Notes under the pieces: generated by a model | What the model was told of the DNA's origin: nothing | Seen by the model: the letters and a program-made list of their open reading frames with translations, nothing else | Database searches by the model: none | Origin: an uncultured Woeseia sp. | GTDB taxonomy: Bacteria; Pseudomonadota; Gammaproteobacteria; Steroidobacterales; Woeseiaceae | Direction of reading: 5' to 3' | DNA: 64,000 bases | Assembly (NCBI GenBank): GCA_913031125.1 | Contig: CAJWFK010000001.1 | Coordinates: 1-64,000 of the forward strand | Part shown: piece after piece, positions 56,197 through 64,000 of the stretch | Layout of the letters: each line of letters begins with the position of its first letter | How positions within the stretch are numbered: position 1 is the stretch's first letter | Position numbers and translations under genes: made by a program

Positions 56197-56735
56197 AAAC
56201 CAATGACATTGTTGATAAAACCTATTATTGGATAGACCAGACCGCCAAGGAACAAACATTAAAGCTTGCACGGGGCATTTCGCGGCGAAGCTTTTTGTCA
56301 CGTTTGGGTGCGATGCTTGCTGGCGCGGCAACCTTGCCGCTGTTGCCAGTCGCACGCTCTTTCGCACAGGACTCGATAGAAGAAATCGGGGACGACCAGA
56401 CCTGCGAGTACTGGCGTTACTGCGCACTCGGCGGGGCTCTGTGTACTTGCTGTGGTGGCACCACTACCTCCTGCCCTCCCGGCGCAGAGACGTCACCAAT
56501 TACCTGGGTGGGCACCTGTCGGAACCCGGTCGATGACCGCAGTTACCTCATCTCATACAACGACTGCTGTGGCAAATCAATGTGTCAACGCTGTCGTTGC
56601 CACAACACCGAACGTGACCGACCGGTTTACTATACGCCCAACGCTAGTCAAATCTTATGGTGCTTCGGTACTGAAGCACGAACCTATCACTGCACTGTTG
56701 CAGTCGTTTTAGGAGAAGCATCCGGGGGAGCTTAG
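56193..56735 (+). CDS. TTQ amine dehydrogenase light (beta) chain, MauA/AauA-like
   Basis: A 180-residue catalytic chain. A Tat signal (ISRRSFLSRLGA, residues 29-40) ends near SFAQ. Both tryptophans that form tryptophan tryptophylquinone are kept: Trp105 (PITWVGTC) and Trp156 (QILWCFG). The catalytic Asp equivalent to Asp76 of methylamine dehydrogenase is Asp124 (YNDCCG), and Thr168 follows YHC. The Asp32 equivalent is Gly80 (YCALGG). The mature part has 14 cysteines, against 12 in the Paracoccus enzyme as I recall it; the extra ones are Cys87 and Cys131. Coupled to mauD and to the cytochrome gene by overlaps. Confidence 0.92.
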   Translation: MKTNDIVDKTYYWIDQTAKEQTLKLARGISRRSFLSRLGAMLAGAATLPLLPVARSFAQDSIEEIGDDQTCEYWRYCALGGALCTCCGGTTTSCPPGAETSPITWVGTCRNPVDDRSYLISYNDCCGKSMCQRCRCHNTERDRPVYYTPNASQILWCFGTEARTYHCTVAVVLGEASGGA

Positions 56736-57127
56736 TGCAGAAATTTCTGCTCGTAGCCATATTAACTATTGCCGCAGGGGGCGCGGCACAGAGCGACCCG
56801 CATACAGACTATTTACTGTATTGCAGAGGCTGTCATCTGCACAGTGGTGAAGCCATACCCGATGCCCACATCCCGAGCCTGCATGAACTTGGTCCGCTGC
56901 TGGAGAGTCCCGAAGGACGTGAGTACATCGTGCGCGTGCCTGGGGTTTCCCAAACACCGATGAGTGACAAACGACTTGCAGCGGTACTCAACTGGGTGAT
57001 CGCAAACTTCAATATAGACACACTGGCCGGTAATTTTAAACCATATACAGCAGATGAAATTGGTTTAATCCGGCAGAAGGTGCTTGTCGACCCCCTAAAA
57101 ACCCGGGCGGCAATTCTGAAGCAATAA
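56735..57127 (+). CDS. Small monohaem c-type cytochrome of the amine dehydrogenase cluster
   Basis: A 130-residue exported cytochrome. After a signal peptide comes the haem motif CRGCH (Cys30, Cys33, His34); Met76 in SQTPMSDKR is the likely sixth ligand. The GTG start shares its first base with the stop of the light chain gene. A comparable monohaem cytochrome gene follows aauA in Alcaligenes. It probably accepts electrons from the enzyme or passes them on. It is not MauG, which has two haems and is about 350 residues. Confidence 0.85.
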   Translation: MQKFLLVAILTIAAGGAAQSDPHTDYLLYCRGCHLHSGEAIPDAHIPSLHELGPLLESPEGREYIVRVPGVSQTPMSDKRLAAVLNWVIANFNIDTLAGNFKPYTADEIGLIRQKVLVDPLKTRAAILKQ

Positions 57128-57208
57128 TAAAACGGCAGCTAACCGACATTCAGCTTAAGCATTCACTCATTGCTATTATTGACCGATACTAAATATGGAA
57201 TTGTATAA

Positions 57209-58618
57209 ATGGACGCTAGGAAAACCCATACATTCGTCAACCAGTTGTGGGATAAATCAATCGTTCCCGAACTCTGCGAATACATCAAAATTCCCAATAA
57301 ATCCCCGATGTTCGATCATGACTGGGAAGATCATGGCTACATGGACGAAGCAGCTGAGATGCTCGCCAAGTGGTGTAAGAAACAACCGATTAGGGGTCTA
57401 CAAACAGAAATAATCCGTCTCAAGGGACGCACACCTCTACTGTTTATTGAGATTCCCGGCGACTCAGAGGAACTCATTCTTTTATATGGACATTACGATA
57501 AACAACCGGAGTTTAGTGGATGGAATGAGGACCTTGGTCCGTGGACGCCGGTGATCAAGGACAACAAGCTCTATGGCAGGGGAGGTGCGGATGACGGCTA
57601 TGCAGTATTCAGCTCGTTAACGGCAATTCGTGCGTTACAGGAACAGGGTATTCCGCATGCCCGCTGCGCCGTGCTGATAGAAGGATGCGAAGAATCTGGC
57701 AGCTTCGATCTGCCCTACTATATTGATCATCTCGAGCATCGGCTTGGTGAACCCAGTCTGGTAGTGTGCCTCGACGCAGAATGCGGCAACTATGACCAAC
57801 TGTGGTGCACGACATCCCTACGAGGAAACCTAACCGGTAATCTCACCGTAGAAATCCTGAGCGAAGGTGTGCACTCGGGAACCGCAAGTGGAGTTGTGCC
57901 ATCCTGTTTCCGTGTTCTCAGACAACTACTAAGTCGAGTGGAAGACGAAACGAGTGGTCAGATCCTAGTCGATGAACTGATAGCCGAAATTCCAAGAGAG
58001 CGCCAAGAACAAGCGGAATTAGCAGCTGAAGTCCTTGGGAATTCTGTATACAGAAAATTTCCATGGATTCACCCTGAAATCCAACCACTCGAATCCAACT
58101 ATGAATTATTAATAAAGAATAACTGGGGTCCTGCGTTAACGGTTACTGGCGCAGACGGCATGCCGGCGGTAGTAAACGCGGGCAACACAATGTTGCCCAA
58201 AACAACATTGAAATTATCATTCCGATTACCACCAACCACAGATGCTGACAACGCAGCCATAGCTGTAAAAACCGTGCTTGAAGAAAATCCTCCTCCGTGC
58301 ACAAAAGTCAGTTTCAACATCGAATCGGCGATGACGGGATGGGACGCGCCACCGATTGCTGAATGGCTCGAAAACTCAATGAACCGGGCATCGAAAGAGT
58401 ACTTTGATAAACCCTCTGTCTATATGGGTACTGGGGGAACCATTCCTTTTATGGGCATGTTGGGAGAAAAGTTTCCAAATGCACAGTTTTTAATAACAGG
58501 CCTACTTGGTCCTCAGTCTAATGCCCATGGTCCAAATGAGTTTTTACATATTATTAAGGGAAAAAAACTGACCTGTTGTGTAGCTCAGATATTAGAGGAC
58601 CATTTTCACCAAGCCTAA
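57209..58618 (+). CDS. M20-family dipeptidase
   Basis: A 469-residue zinc dipeptidase of the CNDP/PepV-like group, without a signal peptide. Metal and catalytic segments: LLYGHYDKQPEFSGW (His and Asp), YGRGGADDGYAVFSSL (bridging Asp), IEGCEESGSFDLP (Glu pair), CLDAECGNYD and the late NAHGPNEFLH His. The lid domain is LTVEILSEGVHSGTASG. It splits dipeptides or N-acyl amino acids in the cytoplasm. It begins 81 bases after the cytochrome gene, same direction, possibly separate. Confidence 0.92.
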   Translation: MDARKTHTFVNQLWDKSIVPELCEYIKIPNKSPMFDHDWEDHGYMDEAAEMLAKWCKKQPIRGLQTEIIRLKGRTPLLFIEIPGDSEELILLYGHYDKQPEFSGWNEDLGPWTPVIKDNKLYGRGGADDGYAVFSSLTAIRALQEQGIPHARCAVLIEGCEESGSFDLPYYIDHLEHRLGEPSLVVCLDAECGNYDQLWCTTSLRGNLTGNLTVEILSEGVHSGTASGVVPSCFRVLRQLLSRVEDETSGQILVDELIAEIPRERQEQAELAAEVLGNSVYRKFPWIHPEIQPLESNYELLIKNNWGPALTVTGADGMPAVVNAGNTMLPKTTLKLSFRLPPTTDADNAAIAVKTVLEENPPPCTKVSFNIESAMTGWDAPPIAEWLENSMNRASKEYFDKPSVYMGTGGTIPFMGMLGEKFPNAQFLITGLLGPQSNAHGPNEFLHIIKGKKLTCCVAQILEDHFHQA

Positions 58619-58672
58619 GTTCTATCGCAAAAGTAGTAGACTTAAAAAAATAACAACAAATGAACTATTAAA

Positions 58673-61600
58673 ATGATGACCAAAATTTATAAAGATATTT
58701 TTGTGTGCGTGCTTTCGATAGTTGTCATGGGGTTCCCGTTCGCGGCGGAGACTAAAGAGAAAGGCGACACTCTGCCGCTGCAAGGAAAAACCGAAACCCT
58801 CTCTTTCTCTACTGATGAAGGCTCGTGGCTGTCAATTGACATCTCCCCCAATGGCAAAACACTGATATTTGATTTGCTCGGAGACCTTTATGTACTGCCA
58901 CTGCACGGTGGAAAAGCTGAGCGCATCACATCCGGACTCGGATTTGATAGCCAGGCTATGTTTTCACCGAATGGAGAATGGATCGCTTTTATCAGCGACA
59001 GAAGCGGCTCTGACAACCTTTGGATAGCCAGGCCGGACGGAAGCGATGCAAGAAAACTTTCCGAGGAATCCCAAGCGGATATGATCTCTCCAGCGTGGAC
59101 ACCAGACAGCCTGTATGTTGTTGTTTCAAAGGATAGCGTGGAATCAGAGATAACGATGTACCACGTCAATGGTGGCACGGGCGTTAAACTAAATGGGCAA
59201 ACAAATGAGGACGAAATATGGGGTGTCGGGGTAACGATATCACCCGACGGGAAATATGCTTACTATGCCAAAGACGAAACAAGTAACGGCCCAGTCAGAA
59301 ATTTTCCGGCAGCTCAGATCAGTCGTTATGATTTCGCTACCGGAGCGATAGATAAAATAACTAACGCTGAGGGCGGTGGGCTTAGGCCAGAGCTATCGCC
59401 TGATGGTAAATGGCTGGTTTATGGCACACGACATAAAACACAAACCGGGCTCAGAATTAGAAACCTTATTACGGGCAGTGACCGCTGGCTAACCTACCCT
59501 ATCCAGCGAGATGCACAGGAGAACTATCGGCCACCAAGCCGTGACGTGCTTCCTGGATATTCATTTACACCGGACGGCGCATCAATTGCTTTAAATAGTG
59601 AGGGGAAGATCTGGCTCGTTGATGTTGTATCCGGTAAACGGAGCAACATCCCATTTTCGGCTGACGTGTCACTTGACATAGGTCCCGATCTCTCATCACC
59701 ATATCGCGTGCCACAAGGCGATGTCACTGCCACCATCGTACACGATCCACGACTTTCACCTGATGGCGCTAAAATTGCTGCCTCAGTGCTAACCAAAATA
59801 TATGTCTTAGATTCAAAACCAAATAGCACACCTAAGCGACTGACATCCGCCGAGGCATGGGAATATAAGCCTGTGTGGTCACCAGATGGACGTTGGATCG
59901 CCTACGTTACGTGGTCCATAGATAATGGCGGTCAAATATGGCGCATGCGATCGAATGGCAGAGGTCAACCACAGCAACTAACAGATATCCCAGCTTTTTA
60001 TACAGACCTCGTCTATAGCAAGGATGGCAGGACTCTTTACGCCATGCGTGGTAATGAATATATGCGTCGCCAGACTTTTAGTGAGTTCGGCGGACTTCGG
60101 GTCGACCTCGAACTCGTGTCTGTTTCCGCCAGCGGTGGAAAACAGACAGTCATCGCTTCTGCCAACTCTGCTCGGTATCCTCATTTTGGCCCGGAAGCAG
60201 ATCGCATTTACATGACCGATTCTGGGACCCTATTCTCCACACAGCTAAATGGTACCGATCGCAGAGAACACTTGACGGTGAGCGCTCCTCGCGGCAACCG
60301 CGGAGGCGACGAACCACCAAAAGCAGAGGCTATTTATATCAGTCCGAACGGGCACCACGCACTAGCATTTGCGAATAAACAGGTCTGGGCTATAGGACTG
60401 GCGAAAACTGGGGGGCAGGCTCCGGTGGTAAAACTCCGGGGAGGATCACTGCCCGTTTTAAAGCTCACTGATATTGGTGCTGACTTCTCAGGCTGGACCA
60501 ACGATGGTACGTCAATCTGGTGGGCAATTGGCAAATCCTTCTACACGCGACCATTAAGCTCCATTGCATTTCGCATTGATGAAAGCAATAACAAAGAACC
60601 GGTAGAAGATAGCGAAAATAAATTTGTACTGAACGAGGAGCATGAATCTGCCCATGAACGGCAATTCAGCGTCACTGTAGCAAGGAATACACCATCCGGA
60701 TCGATGCTGATCAAGGGAGCAACAGTTATCTCCATGTCAGAGTCTCAAGTCACTGCCATGGAATCGGGTGCAAAACAACAGGACATCCTCATCGTAAATA
60801 ATCGTATTGAGACTATCGGCAACAGCAGAAATTTTAATATCCCAGCTAACACCAAAATCGTTAATGCAGACGGCAAATATATCGTGCCTGGCTTTATCGA
60901 TACACATGCACATTGGGAATTCAGAACAGATGATGTGCTCGAGCCACAAAACTGGAGTTTAGTAGCAAATCTTGCTTATGGGGTAACAGCAGGACTCGAC
61001 GTACAAACATCCAGCCATGATTATCTTGCCTATCGCGACATGGTCGAAACCGGCCAATCAGTCGGGCAGCGGGCATTTATGACTGGCCGTGGAATATTTG
61101 GTGATACAGATTTTCAATCCTATGACACGACACATGCATATTTGCGACGCTATAGCGATCACTACAATACAAAAAATATTAAATCTTACCTGGCCGGCAA
61201 CCGGCAACAACGTCAATGGATAGTGCTCGCATCGAAAGCCCTTGGGTTAATGCCGACAACAGAGGGCGGCGGTGACCAGAGACTGGATCTTACACACGCA
61301 ATCGATGGTATGCATGGTAATGAGCACACCTTACCGGACTCGCCTTTCTTCACCGATGTTGTAGAACTGTACTCAAAGACAAAAACAGCATATACACCAA
61401 CACTTGTTGTGCAGTACAACGCGACTTCAATGCGTGAATATTTTTTCGCGCGCAGCGATGTTTACGGCAATGAAAAGCTTAGGCGATTCACCCCGGATAA
61501 CCGCCTCGATGAATTGACGGAACGTCGACCAGTTTGGGTACGATCCGACCAGTTCGACTTTAAGCATGCAGCAGCACAAGCAGCCAAAATTCAGAGGGCA

Positions 61601-61981
61601 GGAGGCCTTGTGGGTATTGGTGGCCACGGTGAGCTTCAAGGCCTTGCTTACCATTGGGAAATGTGGGGCTTTGAAATGGGCGGCATGAAGCCGATTGAAG
61701 TTCTGAAAGCAGCAACTATTGATGGGGCCCGTATTATTGGCGTAGAACAAGACCTGGGCTCTATTGAAGTTGGTAAACTCGCCGACATGGTCATTCTTAA
61801 TGCCGATCCACTCGCCGATATTCGTAATACCGTAAAGATCCAGCACGTGATCATAGACGGACGACTTTATGACGGCACGACTTTAGATCAGTTGTGGCCG
61901 GAACAGAAAGCATTAGCTCCATTTTGGTGGTGGAACAAAGATGACGTAAGGTTTGCAACACAACCAGTGAACAACCAGTAG
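58673..61981 (+). CDS. Large secreted fusion of PD40 propeller and amidohydrolase
   Basis: A 1102-residue exported protein. Residues about 40-630 are TolB-like PD40 beta-propeller repeats (ISPNGKTLIFDLLGDLYVL, FSPNGEWIAFISDRSGS, LSPDGKWLVYGTRH, WSPDGRWIAYVTW). From about 680 on it is an amidohydrolase: MLIKGATVISMSES, VPGFIDTHAHWEF (His-x-His), GIGGHGELQGLAYHWEMW and LGSIEVGKLADMVILNADP. Such propeller-amidohydrolases are common in peptide-rich marine gammaproteobacteria and Acidobacteria; the substrate is unknown. It has a second ATG one codon in. Confidence 0.9.
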   Translation: MMTKIYKDIFVCVLSIVVMGFPFAAETKEKGDTLPLQGKTETLSFSTDEGSWLSIDISPNGKTLIFDLLGDLYVLPLHGGKAERITSGLGFDSQAMFSPNGEWIAFISDRSGSDNLWIARPDGSDARKLSEESQADMISPAWTPDSLYVVVSKDSVESEITMYHVNGGTGVKLNGQTNEDEIWGVGVTISPDGKYAYYAKDETSNGPVRNFPAAQISRYDFATGAIDKITNAEGGGLRPELSPDGKWLVYGTRHKTQTGLRIRNLITGSDRWLTYPIQRDAQENYRPPSRDVLPGYSFTPDGASIALNSEGKIWLVDVVSGKRSNIPFSADVSLDIGPDLSSPYRVPQGDVTATIVHDPRLSPDGAKIAASVLTKIYVLDSKPNSTPKRLTSAEAWEYKPVWSPDGRWIAYVTWSIDNGGQIWRMRSNGRGQPQQLTDIPAFYTDLVYSKDGRTLYAMRGNEYMRRQTFSEFGGLRVDLELVSVSASGGKQTVIASANSARYPHFGPEADRIYMTDSGTLFSTQLNGTDRREHLTVSAPRGNRGGDEPPKAEAIYISPNGHHALAFANKQVWAIGLAKTGGQAPVVKLRGGSLPVLKLTDIGADFSGWTNDGTSIWWAIGKSFYTRPLSSIAFRIDESNNKEPVEDSENKFVLNEEHESAHERQFSVTVARNTPSGSMLIKGATVISMSESQVTAMESGAKQQDILIVNNRIETIGNSRNFNIPANTKIVNADGKYIVPGFIDTHAHWEFRTDDVLEPQNWSLVANLAYGVTAGLDVQTSSHDYLAYRDMVETGQSVGQRAFMTGRGIFGDTDFQSYDTTHAYLRRYSDHYNTKNIKSYLAGNRQQRQWIVLASKALGLMPTTEGGGDQRLDLTHAIDGMHGNEHTLPDSPFFTDVVELYSKTKTAYTPTLVVQYNATSMREYFFARSDVYGNEKLRRFTPDNRLDELTERRPVWVRSDQFDFKHAAAQAAKIQRAGGLVGIGGHGELQGLAYHWEMWGFEMGGMKPIEVLKAATIDGARIIGVEQDLGSIEVGKLADMVILNADPLADIRNTVKIQHVIIDGRLYDGTTLDQLWPEQKALAPFWWWNKDDVRFATQPVNNQ

Positions 61982-62042
61982 AAAATATGATGGGGCTGAA
62001 AAACACAAACATTCTTTAAAGAATTACGAACAGGAGGAACCG

Positions 62043-62414
62043 TTGACCAACAATTTCCTTATTCCCCTTAGCCTATGCTTGATAGCAAATACGATTCAAG
62101 CCCACCACTCATTTGCTGCCGAGTTCCTGGAAGACAAGATCGGAACAATCGAGGGAACCGTCACAGAAGTCTGGTTTAAAAACCCTCATGTGCGTTACTA
62201 CATGGAGGTAAAAACGGAAGCTGATGAGATTGAATCTTGGGATATCAGGGCTGATAGCCCTACATTATTGGTGCGCACGGGTTGGACACGAAAAACTATT
62301 CAGGAAGGAGACCGGATTAAAGTTCTTGGCCATCTTGGGCGAGATGGTCGAAAACTGATATCCATAATCAGTATCGAACTCGCAGACGGTACTGTTCTTG
62401 GAAAACCGTATTAA
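62043..62414 (+). CDS. DUF6152-family periplasmic protein
   Basis: A 123-residue exported protein. TTG start after AGGAGG. The signal peptide ends near IQA, then HHSFAAEFLEDKIGTIEG, TEVWFKNPHVRYYMEV and GDRIKVLGHLGRDG, which is the DUF6152 family; it resembles a small OB-like beta barrel. These proteins occur next to the larger partner proteins found here at 62419 and 63469. Function unknown. Confidence 0.88.
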   Translation: MTNNFLIPLSLCLIANTIQAHHSFAAEFLEDKIGTIEGTVTEVWFKNPHVRYYMEVKTEADEIESWDIRADSPTLLVRTGWTRKTIQEGDRIKVLGHLGRDGRKLISIISIELADGTVLGKPY

Positions 62415-62418
62415 TCTT

Positions 62419-63444
62419 ATGACCTACAAAAACCTAATACTAATGATATCTTTATTTATCAGTAACTTGGCATTTTCTAATCCAGCTTTTGAGGGTGACT
62501 GGATGATCGAAGTCAAACCGGATGGCGCAGCAGTAATCGGGCTTTTACAGGTAGAAAAGAGCAATAGTCAATGGAAGGCCTGGGTTGAAGGAGGCCCCGC
62601 GCCCATTACAGTAAACAAAGATAACATTTTGGTAGATATTGATATAAGGGACATCCGCGGCTTTGTTTTCATCGCACGCCTTGAAGGTATGCTTAAAAAT
62701 GATGAATTGGTCGGGTCATTCAGCTTAATTAGTGATTCGGAAGTTTACTTCACTCCCGGAACGTGGGCTGGAAAACGTTACACACCAATAAAAAGACCAA
62801 ATAAACCTGATCCTATCGACATGAGCGGAATCTGGACTCCGGCACCAGGAATCGATATGCGCAAGTATTCCATGGACCTGACGCCCGCAGCACAGAATTG
62901 GCACCAGAACTACCTTACACATTACGACCAACCAAACGTCCGTTGCATCTCACCTGGCATAGTTGCAATGGTTGCCTGGGGCGCTTATCCCTTTGAAGTA
63001 TTGGCGCATAGTGACAGGCTCACTTTCATTTATGAGGTCGACAGTGAGGTACGCAGAATTTTCCTAGATGGCCGAAAAGCGCCAGAATTTTATCCACTGT
63101 CCGGAATGGGCTATTCAACGGGGGCTTGGGAAGGATCCTCATTAGTGGTAGAGACAAATAAACTACAACCTAATGTGCGCGATTTTAGGGGCGAACCAAT
63201 TTCTGAGAATGCACGCATGCATGAGGTATATACGCTAAGTGATGATGGGCAGACCCTGAACGCGGTTATTACCCTTCACGACCCGGATAACTATGAACGT
63301 CCGCCAGTCCGCCGCAGACAATGGACCCGTAATCCTGACACAGAAATCTTTCCCTATGAATGTGATCCTGATTCGTTCTATCGGCAGATGTATAACGAGG
63401 GAAAACTCGATATGTATTTTGAAAGATCAAAACGGCGTTTCTAA
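62419..63444 (+). CDS. Exported protein of a DUF6152-partner family
   Basis: A 341-residue protein. ATG 62419 starts directly at a signal peptide (ending LAFS); an in-frame TTG lies 21 bases before. The N-terminal part (about 20-125) is a small beta domain (WKAWVEGGPAPITVNKD), the C-terminal part (about 150-341) has RCISPGIVAMVAW, VRRIFLDGRKAPE, GYSTGAWEGSSLVVETNKL and RMHEVYTLSDDGQTLNAVI. That second part is repeated in the convergent gene at 63469. It follows the DUF6152 gene by four bases. Function unknown. Confidence 0.75.
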   Translation: MTYKNLILMISLFISNLAFSNPAFEGDWMIEVKPDGAAVIGLLQVEKSNSQWKAWVEGGPAPITVNKDNILVDIDIRDIRGFVFIARLEGMLKNDELVGSFSLISDSEVYFTPGTWAGKRYTPIKRPNKPDPIDMSGIWTPAPGIDMRKYSMDLTPAAQNWHQNYLTHYDQPNVRCISPGIVAMVAWGAYPFEVLAHSDRLTFIYEVDSEVRRIFLDGRKAPEFYPLSGMGYSTGAWEGSSLVVETNKLQPNVRDFRGEPISENARMHEVYTLSDDGQTLNAVITLHDPDNYERPPVRRRQWTRNPDTEIFPYECDPDSFYRQMYNEGKLDMYFERSKRRF

Positions 63445-63468
63445 CTCGTTTTAATCTTAATCAGGAGC

Positions 63469-64000
63469 TTATTCGTAGCCCGCGTCGAGATATAGTTGTG
63501 CAGCTTCCATCGTGCAAGGTGCCTGAATAACCGCACGGTCCGCGAGTTTTTCCCAGCGATGGCTAAAAGTTATTGGCTTATCCAAATAAACCGGGTCCGT
63601 GATAGTAATTTCAGCGTGCAGGTATAACCCATCACCTGACAGCTTAAATTTCTCAATTAAATGTTTATCAGCACTGGAATCAACGCCAGTATGACTACCC
63701 CATTTATCTGCAACAAAATTTGTTGTTTCCACGATCAACTCATCATCATTAAATTGTCCAGTAGAAAACCCCAGTTTTGATGGTTCTCCGCGCACTCCAC
63801 CACCATTCAGGTGAATCACACGGACTTCCTGCATAAGTTCTCTTTCTATAACAATCGTGTTTTCATCGGGCCGGGTCAGTGCCATCGGGTAAGGCACTAT
63901 CATCGCTTTGGGTGGGCCCGGATTTCCGCAAGTCACCATAGGATTCTGGTCTTCATGAAAATTATTAACCAGTTCCTGTCCTTTTAGTGACAATGGCCAA
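63469..64000 (-). CDS. Partial protein of the same DUF6152-partner family
   Basis: The C-terminal 176 residues of a gene that runs in from beyond the right edge; the codons at 63994-63999 keep the frame open. It contains VTCGNPGPPKAMIVPYP, EVRVIHLNGGG, GFSTGQFNDDELIVETTNF and EKFKLSGDGLYLHAEITITD, which align piece by piece with the C-terminal half of the 62419 product. It ends with TMEAAQLYLDAGYE. The two genes are convergent with 24 bases between their stops. Confidence 0.75.
   Translation of the reverse strand, partial: WPLSLKGQELVNNFHEDQNPMVTCGNPGPPKAMIVPYPMALTRPDENTIVIERELMQEVRVIHLNGGGVRGEPSKLGFSTGQFNDDELIVETTNFVADKWGSHTGVDSSADKHLIEKFKLSGDGLYLHAEITITDPVYLDKPITFSHRWEKLADRAVIQAPCTMEAAQLYLDAGYE

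Noticed and set aside
1-64000. Mobile elements, phage genes, CRISPR arrays, tRNA or rRNA genes.
   Set aside because: Reading both strands I found no transposase, integrase, spaced repeats, cloverleaf or rRNA-like stretch.

Overview
The window is a densely packed bacterial chromosome segment, most likely from a free-living, probably marine or sediment, peptide- and amine-eating gammaproteobacterium. The FabA/FabB pair, the long unimodular QueF, the paa operon, PiT/DUF47, TonB receptor and sodium-coupled transporters point there, but no rRNA or marker gene fixes the taxon. I see no tRNA, rRNA, CRISPR array, insertion sequence, integrase or phage gene, and no gene-free stretch above 300 bases. 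Several convergent gene pairs touch or overlap at their stop codons.

Layout. 1-5.6 kb: a gamma-glutamyl amine module. An IclR regulator, an NhaC-type antiporter with an extra periplasmic domain, a PuuD-like gamma-glutamyl hydrolase and a partial glutamine-synthetase-like gene run leftward; a PuuA-like ligase and a hotdog thioesterase run rightward. A paired palindrome lies between the two arms. 5.6-13.9 kb: housekeeping and transport (MFS, PiT phosphate transport with DUF47, EVE protein, QueF, RibA, S-formylglutathione hydrolase, FabB, FabA). 14.0-21.4 kb: aerobic phenylacetate degradation (paaXIABCDE leftward, paaZ rightward). The genes for phenylacetate-CoA ligase and the beta-oxidation-like steps are not here. 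21.4-27.8 kb: a gamma-glutamyltransferase lipoprotein, then a Gld-like ABC exporter with a DUF4340 protein. 27.9-31.3 kb: a TonB receptor and an NSS transporter.

31.4-49.3 kb is a peptide and amino-acid catabolism island: two M20/amidohydrolase-type enzymes, M14, P1, M24 and S9 peptidases, a D-cysteine-desulfhydrase-like PLP enzyme, an Asp/Glu racemase-family protein, a metallo-beta-lactamase-fold hydrolase, an outer-membrane DUF5916 protein and a free-standing M23 module. 49.3-57.1 kb is an amine-oxidation locus: a 2OG-Fe(II) oxygenase-family protein, a Tat-exported spermidine-dehydrogenase-like flavoprotein, a D-amino-acid-oxidase-like flavoprotein whose parts are circularly permuted, and a five-gene tryptophan tryptophylquinone (TTQ) amine dehydrogenase cluster (heavy chain, MauE, MauD, light chain, monohaem cytochrome). 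57.2-64 kb holds an M20 dipeptidase, a large propeller-amidohydrolase fusion and a DUF6152 module with two related partner proteins.

The most notable signals are the permuted D-amino-acid oxidase (52.3-53.4 kb), the TTQ light chain that keeps both cofactor tryptophans but has Gly where methylamine dehydrogenase has Asp32 and carries two extra cysteines (56.2-56.7 kb), the stand-alone M23 module (46.5-47.2 kb), and an apparent splice of two protein families in the first 168 bases. Protein comparisons are from memory of the families; no search was run.
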